A stretch of 7,365 nucleotides of DNA from an uncultured Bacillota bacterium (lineage in GTDB: Bacteria; Bacillota; Clostridia; Christensenellales; UBA1242): assembly GCA_947090235.1 (NCBI GenBank), contig CAMUNJ010000041.1, forward strand, positions 1-7,365. Direction: 5' to 3'. Numbering within the stretch: position 1 is the stretch's first letter; each line of letters begins with the position of its first letter. The notes under the pieces are model-generated. The model had not been told where the DNA came from, made no database searches, and saw nothing but the letters and a program-made list of their open reading frames with translations. Below are positions 1-6,559 of this stretch, piece by piece. Made by a program: the position numbers and the translations under genes.

Positions 1-17
1 ACTAAATTTGTTTGTTA

Positions 18-76
18 GGCGTGTGCTTGTCTGGCGGAGCGAAGCGATGCCACTTGTATCAAGACAAGCACACGCC
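18..76. repeat. GC-rich 59-bp nested palindrome (REP/MITE-like element or structured RNA)
   Basis: The 15-nt arm at 18-32 (GGCGTGTGCTTGTCT) is a perfect reverse complement of 62-76. Between the arms, 33-51 can form a second hairpin: GGC pairs with GCC, then G-U, two adjacent G-A mismatches, GC pairs with GC, and a GAA loop closes it. This leaves 52-61 unpaired on the 3' side. By hand count the element is about 59% G+C, while both flanks are very AT-rich. Neither strand has a T-run after the outer stem, so it does not look like a standard rho-independent terminator. It could be a dispersed palindromic repeat, the end of a small mobile element, or a structured 3' end of a gene lying outside the window. 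The sequence shows the fold potential; the identity is inference. Confidence 0.75.
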
Positions 77-99
77 AGAATCCCAAATTAAAAAAACTT

Positions 100-128
100 T
101 TGCCAATTACAAATATTTGTGCTATACT
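100..128 (+). promoter_or_regulatory. Vegetative (sigma-A type) promoter for the 164-817 gene
   Basis: A -35 box TTGCCA lies at 100-105 and a -10 box TATACT at 123-128, separated by exactly 17 nt. TGC directly before the -10 box makes it an extended -10. Transcription would start near 135. A GTGAGG ribosome binding site at 154-159 is 4 nt before the ATG at 164, which is rather close. Confidence 0.7.
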
Positions 129-163
129 ATAAGAAATTAAATAAATTAATTTTGTGAGGCTTT

Positions 164-817
164 ATGAAAAAAGAGAAAATTTTAGTTGTGGCAATTGCTG
201 GTGCGGGAAAGACATATCTTGCAGAACATTATGAAAATGTTGTAGATTTTGAATATTTGTATCATCTGTGGAACTATGATGAAGCAATTAAAGACTTACC
301 AATAGACCAACATAAAGGAAATCCTAATCGCAAACCAAATCCAGACTATCCTTGGAATTATATTGTTGATATAAAACATGAACTAGAAAAAGGTAAAATA
401 GTTGTTATTCCAGGTATGCCTAACGGAATTTATGCTTGTATAGTGGGCAAAGACTATTTTGATAAAGATACAAGAATTATTTTTGCTTTACCTGATAAAA
501 ACGATTTTGAAACTTTAGCAGAAAGATTTAGAAAAAGAGGAAATCCAGAGTCATTTGTTAATCTTGTAAAAGATAACTTTCTTAAAGCTCATGATTTGGC
601 ACAAAATTTTGAAGGTGCTGAATATTTGGTTATACCTCCTAAAAAATACTTGTCAGATGCTTTGATTGAATATGGAATCAAACTAAAACCAGGTATTGGG
701 CTTATCAAAGAGAATAGAAATGCTGGAAAACAATTTGAAAAGGAATATAAAAAACTAAAAAATCAAAAGCAAAAATATAGTGTAGATATAACTACTTCCA
801 CTATTAAAGAATTGTAA
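164..817 (+). CDS. P-loop protein resembling a nucleoside/nucleotide kinase, function unassigned
   Basis: A 217-residue protein that I do not recognise as a named family. Residues 5-10 form a hydrophobic beta strand leading into a Walker A loop (AIAGAGKT, residues 10-17), with Ala replacing the usual first Gly. An acidic VDFE segment at 27-30 follows. A second strand-like stretch (KIVVIPG, 78-84) and a third (RIIFALPD, 104-111) precede an arginine-rich segment LAERFRKRGN (118-127) that resembles the lid of NMP kinases. A last strand (EYLVIPP) is at 153-159, and the 40-residue tail is lysine-rich. This order is like small nucleotide kinases found in phages and mobile DNA, but no substrate can be given. 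The gene stands alone, with its own promoter and terminator, convergent to plsC and next to a GC-rich palindrome. That is compatible with an accessory, acquired gene. The coding call is secure; the kinase label is inference from the P-loop and lid-like motif. Confidence 0.85.
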   Translation: MKKEKILVVAIAGAGKTYLAEHYENVVDFEYLYHLWNYDEAIKDLPIDQHKGNPNRKPNPDYPWNYIVDIKHELEKGKIVVIPGMPNGIYACIVGKDYFDKDTRIIFALPDKNDFETLAERFRKRGNPESFVNLVKDNFLKAHDLAQNFEGAEYLVIPPKKYLSDALIEYGIKLKPGIGLIKENRNAGKQFEKEYKKLKNQKQKYSVDITTSTIKEL

Positions 818-821
818 TTAT

Positions 822-853
822 AAAAAAGGATACATTATTAGTATCCTTTTTTT
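822..853. terminator. Bidirectional rho-independent terminator between the kinase-like gene and plsC
   Basis: AAAAAAGGATAC at 822-833 pairs perfectly with GTATCCTTTTTT at 841-852 around a 7-nt loop. The stem is flanked by A-runs on the left and T-runs on the right, so each strand has a hairpin followed by a U-run. It begins 5 nt after the stop of the plus-strand gene and 29 nt beyond the plsC stop, so it can serve both converging units. Confidence 0.9.
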
Positions 854-881
854 GCTAGTTTCAAAGTTTATAGCCCTTACA

Positions 882-1550
882 TTACTTTTTTTGTTTTAAC
901 TTTTTCCTCTCCTCTTTTCTAGCCTTTCTTAACGCCTTCTTTGTATTGTTATCTCTTTCTATACAAGAAGAACGAAGAGTATTCATTTTTGTGAGTAACA
1001 CTTCTCCTGCCCTATCTAATGTTTCTGTATCAAGTCGTTGACCATAAAACTCATCCAACTCAAAAGGCTCACCTATTGTTATTATGGATTTCCTAAAAAT
1101 TTTAGGCTGACGATTTATATAAATAGGAATAATTGGGACTTTAGCCTTGATTGCAAGCATGCTAGCACCACCTTTAATTTCTCCAAATTCCATTGTTTGA
1201 TTATGATGGCGTGTGCCTTCTGGGAAAATAACAAGTTTTCTACCCTCTTTTAAAACTTTCAGACTTGCTTTTATTGCACCAAGGTCATTTGATTGTCTAT
1301 CAATAGAAATACCACCAATTCCTTTTATAACCCATGCTTTAAACTTAGAGTTAAAAAGTTCTTTTTTTGCAAGATAGTAATTATGTTCTTTCATATGAGC
1401 AGCGAACAAAATAGGGTCTATATTTGAGGTATGATTACTAACCAAAATAGCAGAGCCTTTTTGTAAATTTTTCTTACCGATAATTTTGGTAGGGAATAAA
1501 ATACTAATTGGTATATACAAGAAAAATTTTAGTGTTTGAATCAAATACAT
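882..1550 (-). CDS. plsC: 1-acyl-sn-glycerol-3-phosphate acyltransferase
   Basis: A 222-residue PlsC-type acyltransferase, which puts the second acyl chain on lysophosphatidate to make phosphatidic acid in membrane lipid synthesis. All four family blocks are visible: the catalytic NHxxxxD motif (N39-H40, D45), GGISIDR at 79-85, the glycerol-phosphate-binding FPEGTR at 109-114, and VPIIPI at 138-143. The hydrophobic N-terminus (about 8-20) probably associates with the membrane, and the last 25 residues are very rich in Lys and Arg. An AGGAGG site (1557-1562) lies 6 nt before the ATG and overlaps the TAG stop of the upstream flavoprotein gene, so translation is likely coupled. This is the last gene of the seven-gene minus-strand run and ends at the terminator at 822-853. 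In related Clostridia, as I recall, cmk often separates the flavoprotein gene from plsC; here it does not. Substrate chain length and acyl donor cannot be judged. Confidence 0.93.
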   Translation of the reverse strand: MYLIQTLKFFLYIPISILFPTKIIGKKNLQKGSAILVSNHTSNIDPILFAAHMKEHNYYLAKKELFNSKFKAWVIKGIGGISIDRQSNDLGAIKASLKVLKEGRKLVIFPEGTRHHNQTMEFGEIKGGASMLAIKAKVPIIPIYINRQPKIFRKSIITIGEPFELDEFYGQRLDTETLDRAGEVLLTKMNTLRSSCIERDNNTKKALRKARKEERKKLKQKK

Positions 1551-1560
1551 TTAAATCCTC

Positions 1561-2805
1561 CTAATCAATTTTATTCAGAATATCCTTTGCACATGAATAC
1601 GCTGTTGAAAATGCCACTTGTAAATTAAAACCACCCGTCAAACAATCTATATCAAGAACTTCACCTATAAAATATAGATTTTTATGCAACTTACTTTCGC
1701 AAGATTTTGGATTTATTTCACTTAAATTAACGCCCCCGCTAGTCACTATTCCACTTTCAAGTGGATAAAGATTTTTATATGTCAAATCAAATTTTTTGAG
1801 TGTAGAAACAATTTTTTCTCTTTCCTCTTTAGTTATCGAATTAACTTTTTTGTTTTCCTCTATCTTCACACGCTTTAAAAATACAGGAACAAAATTTTTA
1901 GGCAATAAGCCATGAATAATATAAGAAATATTTTTGTTTTTATTATTTTCAAAATCACGGAGTAATCTAGCATCTAGTTGTTCTTTTGTAAGTGCTGGTT
2001 TGAAATCTAGATATAAATTTATATTCTTTGCACGATTAATCATACTTGACAACGATAAAACTATAGGCCCAGTTATTCCAACATCAGTAAACATGGCTTC
2101 ACCAAAAAGCGAAATCGTTTTTGTTTTACTCTCATTATTATTCTTTTCGCTTTCTTCGAACTCTGCATGCAATTCAACATTCTTGAGTGGCAAGCCTTGG
2201 ATTGACGAAATAAATTTATCTTTAAGTTCTATAGCAACAAGAGCAGGTTTTGTTTTTTCTATCGTGTGACCTAAACTTTGAGCAACTTTATAACCAAAGC
2301 CAGTGCTTCCTGTTAAAGGATAACTTTTCCCGCCCGTCGCAACAACAACCGAGTCAAACTCTAACCTTTGTTTACTGCTTGAAATAATATATTTATTATC
2401 TTCAATTTCAACTTTATTGATTTCGCAATTCAAACAAATCTTATTGCTAGCATTAAGTTTTGCTAAAACTTTTGTCACATCACTCGCTTTATCGCTATCA
2501 GGAAAAACACGATTGCCTCTTTCAATTTTAAGTTTAAGACCATTATCTTCAAAGAACGCCATACAATCAAAACTAGAAAATCTATTTATGGCACTAAACA
2601 TAAATTTACGCCCACGCACAACATTTTCCAAAAACTCATTTGGTATGCAAGCATTAGTCAGATTGCAACGACCCTTACCTGTTATATATATTTTTTTGCC
2701 AAGTTTATCGTTGCCATCAAATATAGTGGCATTAGCACCACCTTGTGCCAAAATCGCACCACACATAAGTCCACTTGCACCGCCACCTATAATTGCGATT
2801 TTCAT
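1561..2805 (-). CDS. NAD(P)/FAD-dependent oxidoreductase, HI0933/YhiN family (aminoacetone-oxidase-like)
   Basis: A 414-residue flavoprotein, the usual full length for this family. The N-terminus is a dinucleotide-binding beta-alpha-beta fold with GGGASG at 7-12 and a conserved acidic residue, D30, at the end of the second strand. Next comes the family signature GKGRCNLTN (43-51). A second conserved element, VVATGGKSYPLTGSTGFGY, covers about 154-172. The C-terminal FAD-contacting motif GEVLDIDCLTGGFN is at 381-394. Members are widespread, usually annotated as aminoacetone oxidase family or BaiN-like proteins, and their physiological substrate is mostly unknown. The ATG overlaps the rluB stop by 4 nt (ATGA), with a GGTGAGGG site at 2810-2817, so it is translationally coupled to rluB. 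The next gene, plsC, starts 10 nt after its TAG stop. The cofactor assignment is firm; the reaction is not. Confidence 0.92.
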   Translation of the reverse strand: MKIAIIGGGASGLMCGAILAQGGANATIFDGNDKLGKKIYITGKGRCNLTNACIPNEFLENVVRGRKFMFSAINRFSSFDCMAFFEDNGLKLKIERGNRVFPDSDKASDVTKVLAKLNASNKICLNCEINKVEIEDNKYIISSSKQRLEFDSVVVATGGKSYPLTGSTGFGYKVAQSLGHTIEKTKPALVAIELKDKFISSIQGLPLKNVELHAEFEESEKNNNESKTKTISLFGEAMFTDVGITGPIVLSLSSMINRAKNINLYLDFKPALTKEQLDARLLRDFENNKNKNISYIIHGLLPKNFVPVFLKRVKIEENKKVNSITKEEREKIVSTLKKFDLTYKNLYPLESGIVTSGGVNLSEINPKSCESKLHKNLYFIGEVLDIDCLTGGFNLQVAFSTAYSCAKDILNKID

Positions 2806-3509
2806 TTTGCCCTCACCAGAAGATTGAGTTCATCAATAGTCAAATCCTTATAATCTCCACGAGAAAGACCACCAAGTTTAACACCACCGATTCGAACGCG
2901 TTTAAGAAGTTTTATAGTTTTGCCTATGGCTTCAAACATACGCCTAACCTGTCTATTTTGACCTTCATGAATTACAACTGAAAGCCGAGTGCTATCTCCC
3001 TTTTTATCCAAAAATTTGATTCTAGCAGGAGGCATTTTTTCGCCATCTACAACAACACCCTTTCTCATGACAGCAAGTTCGCTTTCTAATATTTCTCCCT
3101 CAATCGTCACTTGATATTCTTTTTCTATCTCGTTTCTTGGATGCATAACTTTATTGGCAAAATCACCATCATTAGTCAAAATTATAAGTCCTTCTGTATC
3201 ATAATCAAGTCGCCCTACCGAAAATAATCTTTCTTCACACTTCACTAATTCATAAATTGTTTTTCTTCCTTTCTCATCACTAGCAGTACAAGCATAACCC
3301 TTTGGCTTATTTAATTTTATATACACAAAAGAGGTTGGAAGTTTAACTTCCACCCCTTGATAAACAATCTTGTCCTTCTTTTCGTTGATAATAGTCCCTA
3401 GTTCGCAAACAACCTTTCCATTGACCTTTATCGAACCGCTTTTAATTATCTCATCACATTTACGCCTAGAAGCAACACCCGCTCCACTTAAAAATTTATT
3501 TAATCTCAT
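2802..3509 (-). CDS. rluB: 23S rRNA pseudouridine synthase, RsuA/RluB family
   Basis: A 235-residue RNA-modifying enzyme that converts a specific uridine in rRNA to pseudouridine. An S4 RNA-binding domain occupies about residues 1-55, with the typical start MRLNKFLSGAGVASRR. The catalytic domain has KPKGYACT at 68-75, the active-site motif GRLDYDTEGL at 99-108 with catalytic D102, and the conserved EGQNRQVRRMF segment near the C-terminus. RluB is favoured over RsuA because of its linkage to a D,D-carboxypeptidase gene, as in Bacillus (dacB and ypuL/rluB). The exact rRNA position modified is inferred. The start fits the family N-terminus, but there is no clear Shine-Dalgarno sequence: only an A-rich stretch separates it from the upstream stop 9 nt away. 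Translation probably depends on ribosomes coming from the carboxypeptidase gene. Confidence 0.92.
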   Translation of the reverse strand: MRLNKFLSGAGVASRRKCDEIIKSGSIKVNGKVVCELGTIINEKKDKIVYQGVEVKLPTSFVYIKLNKPKGYACTASDEKGRKTIYELVKCEERLFSVGRLDYDTEGLIILTNDGDFANKVMHPRNEIEKEYQVTIEGEILESELAVMRKGVVVDGEKMPPARIKFLDKKGDSTRLSVVIHEGQNRQVRRMFEAIGKTIKLLKRVRIGGVKLGGLSRGDYKDLTIDELNLLVRAK

Positions 3510-3518
3510 TAATCTTTT

Positions 3519-4715
3519 TTACCATTTAGAAGTTATATCTTTTATTCCCTCTAAAATAGTATTACTCCTTACTTCTTCCATTGTATATATATTTTGAGAA
3601 AATAGCAAGTCATTGTCAAAGAAAATACAAATTTCTCCAACTTTTTGAGATTTTGACAGTGGAGCCTGTAAAGATTTTGGCAAAGTATAAGTTATCTTGA
3701 TATTTTCAAGCTCACTTGCCTTTAATGGAAAAAAAGTTTTTCCGTCACTTTGTAATGCTACCTTATCTACCTTAGCACCCTCAACACTAAGATATCTATT
3801 ATATGAGAAAAATTTTGATAAGTCATAAAGTTTAAATTCATCAAATCCTTTGTCTAAGAGTGATGCACTTTCTTCAAACATAGGCCCGCAATTCAACACT
3901 ACACAAACAAGCCTCATTCCATCTCGACAACAACTTGAAACTAAACATCTGCCAGCATCATCAGTAAAGCCTGTCTTTACACCATCACAACCTTCAAGTG
4001 AAGATAAAAGTCTATTTTTGTTTTTCAAGTATCTTGTTTTTCCCTCTCCAGAAACTATCTTAGTAGAACGAGTTGAAACTATATCTCTAAAGATTTCATT
4101 TTCCATTGCATAACTAGTTATTCTTGCAAGGTCTTCTGCTGTTGTATAATGAGTTTTACTATCAAGTCCGTGAGTGTTATCAAAATGAGAATTTTTTGCA
4201 CCAATCTTAACGGCTAAATCATTCATCATTTGAATAAAATTTTTAACACCACCTTCTCCGCCTACATGTTCACCAATAGCAACAGAAGCATCATTGCCAG
4301 AGATAAGCATAAGTCCATAAAGTAGTTCTCTTATGCTAAAACTTTCATCCTTTCTTAAATATAAACTTGTTCCACTAATTCCCACCGCCTTTGGAGAAAT
4401 AACAAATTTTTCATCAAGGTTTTTGCAATTTTCTATCGCTGTGATTGCAGTCATAATTTTAGTTGTGCTGGCCATAGCAAGTTGTTGTTTTTGATTTTTT
4501 GCATAAAGCACTCTTCCTGTTGTAGTTTCCATTACACACATAGCCTTAGCAGATGTGTATCCGTTTGAAATAGGCAATCCTTCTGCATTGACTTGTTTAA
4601 TAGAATTTATATTTCCATAAACAACAAAAATTGAGCCGAGCAAAAAGGAAAGTATTAACACAAATATCAATCCACAAAGACAAATCTTTCTTAATTTAGT
4701 ATGTAAAATTTCCAT
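3519..4715 (-). CDS. D-alanyl-D-alanine carboxypeptidase (penicillin-binding protein, DacF/DacB type)
   Basis: A 398-residue S11 serine peptidase that removes the terminal D-Ala from peptidoglycan stem peptides outside the cell. A hydrophobic segment at about 11-33 followed by VNA at 42-44 looks like a signal peptide with a possible cleavage site. The three active-site motifs are intact: SxxK (S83-TT-K86), SGN (139-141) and KTG (247-249). The C-terminal beta-rich domain typical of PBP5-like enzymes follows (about 295-380). No clear C-terminal membrane helix is visible, so anchoring could be through an uncleaved N-terminus. Linkage to ytfJ and rluB resembles the dacB/dacF neighbourhoods of spore formers, where such enzymes control cortex cross-linking. 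I cannot tell dacB from dacF. A GAGG site at 4725-4728 is 9 nt before this ATG. A second ATG at 4720-4718 is out of frame and opens only nine codons. Confidence 0.94.
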   Translation of the reverse strand: MEILHTKLRKICLCGLIFVLILSFLLGSIFVVYGNINSIKQVNAEGLPISNGYTSAKAMCVMETTTGRVLYAKNQKQQLAMASTTKIMTAITAIENCKNLDEKFVISPKAVGISGTSLYLRKDESFSIRELLYGLMLISGNDASVAIGEHVGGEGGVKNFIQMMNDLAVKIGAKNSHFDNTHGLDSKTHYTTAEDLARITSYAMENEIFRDIVSTRSTKIVSGEGKTRYLKNKNRLLSSLEGCDGVKTGFTDDAGRCLVSSCCRDGMRLVCVVLNCGPMFEESASLLDKGFDEFKLYDLSKFFSYNRYLSVEGAKVDKVALQSDGKTFFPLKASELENIKITYTLPKSLQAPLSKSQKVGEICIFFDNDLLFSQNIYTMEEVRSNTILEGIKDITSKW

Positions 4716-4729
4716 GCCATTTTTCCTCT

Positions 4730-5173
4730 TTATTTTTTCTTAGAAGATTTTTCACTCTCTTCATATTTACTTGAATTATCTTGCATGTCCTCTTGTTGAT
4801 CTTTTTCCATTTTGGCAAGCAAAGCATTAAACATGTTTAAAATAGTTTGATAAACTGTTTTATTTTCAACATTGATAAAATTGATTTCCCCCTTGCTTTC
4901 AATCAAAAACCCAACAGGAGTTACGCTCATTCCACCACTAGAGCCACCTGCCATTGGAAAGTGATTTGCAACGCGACGAGAAGAAAGATCGGCATATTCT
5001 CCACCGCCAACAACATAACCAACACTAACTTTAGAAATAGGGATTATTACAGTGCCGTCCGGTGTTTCTACTTTGTCTCCAATAACAGTTGAAGAATCAA
5101 CTATTGTCTTGATTTTATCCATAGCATTGTCGATAAGATTATTGATTGTTTCGTTTCCTGTATAAATACGCAT
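4730..5173 (-). CDS. ytfJ: Spore germination/sporulation protein YtfJ (GerW family)
   Basis: A 147-residue protein of the GerW/YtfJ family, a forespore protein needed for proper germination in Bacillus; its biochemical role is unknown. The family core is clear: GDKVETPDG at 32-40, continuing through the beta-rich IIPISKVSVGYVVGGGEY (43-60), a Gly/Ser-rich turn (76-81), and TPVGFLIESKG at 85-95. A helical segment (about 107-124) and a charged, disordered-looking tail (125-147) follow. There is no signal peptide, consistent with a location inside the forespore. An AAGGAG site (5183-5188) is 9 nt before the ATG. The gene follows the DUF2953 gene, the same pair as ytfI-ytfJ in Bacillus, after a 44-nt gap holding a perfect palindrome. 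The downstream carboxypeptidase gene starts 14 nt after its stop. Confidence 0.93.
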   Translation of the reverse strand: MRIYTGNETINNLIDNAMDKIKTIVDSSTVIGDKVETPDGTVIIPISKVSVGYVVGGGEYADLSSRRVANHFPMAGGSSGGMSVTPVGFLIESKGEINFINVENKTVYQTILNMFNALLAKMEKDQQEDMQDNSSKYEESEKSSKKK

Positions 5174-5191
5174 TTTTTAAACTCCTTTCTA

Positions 5192-5216
5192 AGGTATTAT
5201 GCAATGCATAATACCT
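5192..5216. repeat. Perfect 25-bp palindrome directly before the ytfJ ribosome binding site
   Basis: AGGTATTATGCA (5192-5203) is an exact reverse complement of 5205-5216 around a single central A at 5204. It sits in the only long gap (44 nt) of the seven-gene minus-strand run and ends 4 nt before the ytfJ Shine-Dalgarno sequence. No T-run follows on either strand, so it is not a normal terminator. It could be a protein-binding operator, an mRNA-stabilising or processing hairpin, or part of a promoter. Confidence 0.8.
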
Positions 5217-5223
5217 ACTATAT
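5195..5223 (-). promoter_or_regulatory. Possible sigma-G-like promoter for ytfJ
   Basis: On the minus strand CATAATA (5201-5195) fits the sigma-G -10 pattern CATnnTA fully. ATATA (5223-5219) is a partial -35 match 17 nt upstream. Transcription would begin just before the AAAGGAG site of ytfJ. Forespore control fits ytfJ in Bacillus. The match lies inside a palindrome in AT-rich DNA, so chance is a real alternative. Confidence 0.3.
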
Positions 5224-5784
5224 ATTGTGTTTTCGCTTAGATTTAGCCTTCCATGTTAGAATAACCGAATTGAACAAAGAATATGCAATATCAAACAAAG
5301 AAATTGAAATTTTAGTTTTTACAGCCACTTCAAATAGTGTTTTGTTATAAGATATTGTGTCATAAATACCAAGCGAAGCAGTTGGCTTTTTAGACTTTAA
5401 GGTTGTAAAAAATGTTAGTACTGCAATGTTAACAATTCCACCTAACATAGCAGATAAAAAAGCATCACCTGCACCTAAATTATAGAACACAAATAATTCT
5501 TTAAGTCTAGTTTTGTCTTTTATTTGTTTTATCAAAAATTCTACAAATAAGAGGTCATTATTGTCTATGCTTAGTTGGGTTTCTTTTGTTTCTTTTTGAT
5601 TTTTTAATACTATAGTTTTTCCTTTAATTTCATAAACATAATAAATTATTTTTATTCCAAATATAAATATAGCCAGAACTCCAGATTTTGATTGAATATT
5701 GAATGTTGCTTTTACTTGAATAAAAACAGGTATTAACAACAATAAAATCAAAAATGTAGGAATTAATAAATATAAAGATTCCAT
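5218..5784 (-). CDS. DUF2953 membrane protein (YtfI-like)
   Basis: A 188-residue protein matching the DUF2953 pattern, the family that precedes ytfJ in Bacillus (ytfI) and many Clostridia. One strong N-terminal transmembrane helix covers about residues 4-24, followed by a short beta-rich region. The family hallmark is the GAGDA motif (104-108) in YNLGAGDAFLSAMLGG, leading into a second hydrophobic stretch (109-128). The C-terminal end is basic. The molecular function is unknown; only its constant association with ytfJ suggests a sporulation role. Its ATG shares one base with the gpr stop (TAATG), and a GGAGG site at 5789-5793 lies inside the end of gpr, so it is translationally coupled to gpr. 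It ends at TAG, 44 nt before ytfJ. Confidence 0.85.
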   Translation of the reverse strand: MESLYLLIPTFLILLLLIPVFIQVKATFNIQSKSGVLAIFIFGIKIIYYVYEIKGKTIVLKNQKETKETQLSIDNNDLLFVEFLIKQIKDKTRLKELFVFYNLGAGDAFLSAMLGGIVNIAVLTFFTTLKSKKPTASLGIYDTISYNKTLFEVAVKTKISISLFDIAYSLFNSVILTWKAKSKRKHNI

Positions 5785-6554
5785 TATTCCTCCAACCCTA
5801 ATGCTCCGCTGATTGCACCTGCAATAATTTTAGATGCAATATCAATATTTTCATGAATGTCTTTAGGTGCAAGAACGAGATCTTTATCTTCACATTTCAC
5901 GAGATCAGAAGCAAATATCATAAAAGGCACACCAAAAGAAACACAAGCAATGCCTGTACTTTCTTTATCTATCTTTTTATTTTTATCATGCATTGCACTT
6001 CCTGGAGTAATGCCTGCACTATTGAGTTGAAAAGATATGCCCAGTCTATTTATATTTCTAGTAGCCAAAGCATCTATCAAAATTATACAATCTACATCAA
6101 AGGTATTTGCTAGCAAATACACAGTTTCAAAAGTAGAAATTCCTGTATTGATATAAATATTAGGGCAAATTTTGAATATGTTGTTATCATCATCTAAAGT
6201 GTTTATAATAATTTTATCTAAAACTTTTTTACCCAAACTATCTGCCAAAATATCAGGATTTCCAATACCCACTATCAAAAATCTACTATTTTTATTTAAT
6301 CTTAACTTTTCAAATATTTTATCTAATTGCTTAGTTAAAATTTTACTAATATAATTATGACATTCATTATCCAAATCATAAACTAAAGGTGAATTTAAGA
6401 TTACATATTCCCCCTGTCCAAAACCCAAGGCTTTAGATTTTTGTTGACTATCAACAGAAAGAGTAGCAAGGTCAATTCCATATTGTCCTAACCGCTTTAC
6501 CTTATATCCGTATCCTTCAAGTTCTGTTGCACATTCATCAATTAAATCAATCAT
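5784..6554 (-). CDS. gpr: Germination protease GPR (SASP-degrading aspartic protease), short form
   Basis: A 256-residue GPR, the A25-family protease that degrades small acid-soluble spore proteins at germination. Signature regions are FLIVGIGNPDILADSLG (92-108) with the conserved Asp D105, INTGISTFETV (135-145), and IDALATRNINRLG (160-172) with the second catalytic Asp D161. TPGSAMHD (183-190) and FGVPFMIFASD (207-217) follow. The core resembles the fold of hydrogenase maturation proteases, but the second half is specific to GPR. It is shorter than the Bacillus enzyme (about 370 residues). The N-terminus MIDLIDECATE lines up with the RTDLAVEA segment where the Bacillus zymogen is cleaved, so almost no propeptide is left. 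No Shine-Dalgarno sequence precedes the ATG, and an in-frame TAG lies eight codons upstream, so a longer ATG-started form is excluded. It is the first gene of the seven-gene run and divergent from rpsT. Confidence 0.92.
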   Translation of the reverse strand: MIDLIDECATELEGYGYKVKRLGQYGIDLATLSVDSQQKSKALGFGQGEYVILNSPLVYDLDNECHNYISKILTKQLDKIFEKLRLNKNSRFLIVGIGNPDILADSLGKKVLDKIIINTLDDDNNIFKICPNIYINTGISTFETVYLLANTFDVDCIILIDALATRNINRLGISFQLNSAGITPGSAMHDKNKKIDKESTGIACVSFGVPFMIFASDLVKCEDKDLVLAPKDIHENIDIASKIIAGAISGALGLEE

Positions 6555-6559
6555 AATAA

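Noticed and set aside
14..76. GTTAGGC next to a long palindrome, resembling an integron attC site
   Set aside because: An attC site needs RYYYAAC at its 5' end and GTTRRRY at its 3' end. Here only one core is present and it lies on the wrong side of the stem. No integrase or cassette array is visible.
18..76. Terminator of a gene left of the window
   Set aside because: The stem is strong, but neither strand has the following T-run. Kept as a palindromic element of unknown role.
2417..2827. 136-codon plus-strand open frame opposite the flavoprotein gene
   Set aside because: It is the antisense of a clear family member, has no ribosome binding site or recognisable domain, and is biased in composition as expected of a shadow frame. 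The same applies to the other plus-strand frames at 1038-1253, 1934-2269, 2793-2981, 3370-3597, 3850-4113, 4847-5092, 5853-6113, 6172-6354 and 7082-7297.
5784..6554. Hydrogenase maturation protease instead of GPR
   Set aside because: The GIGN segment is shared by fold, but the IDALATR, TPGSAMHD and FGVP segments and the spore-gene neighbours are specific to GPR.
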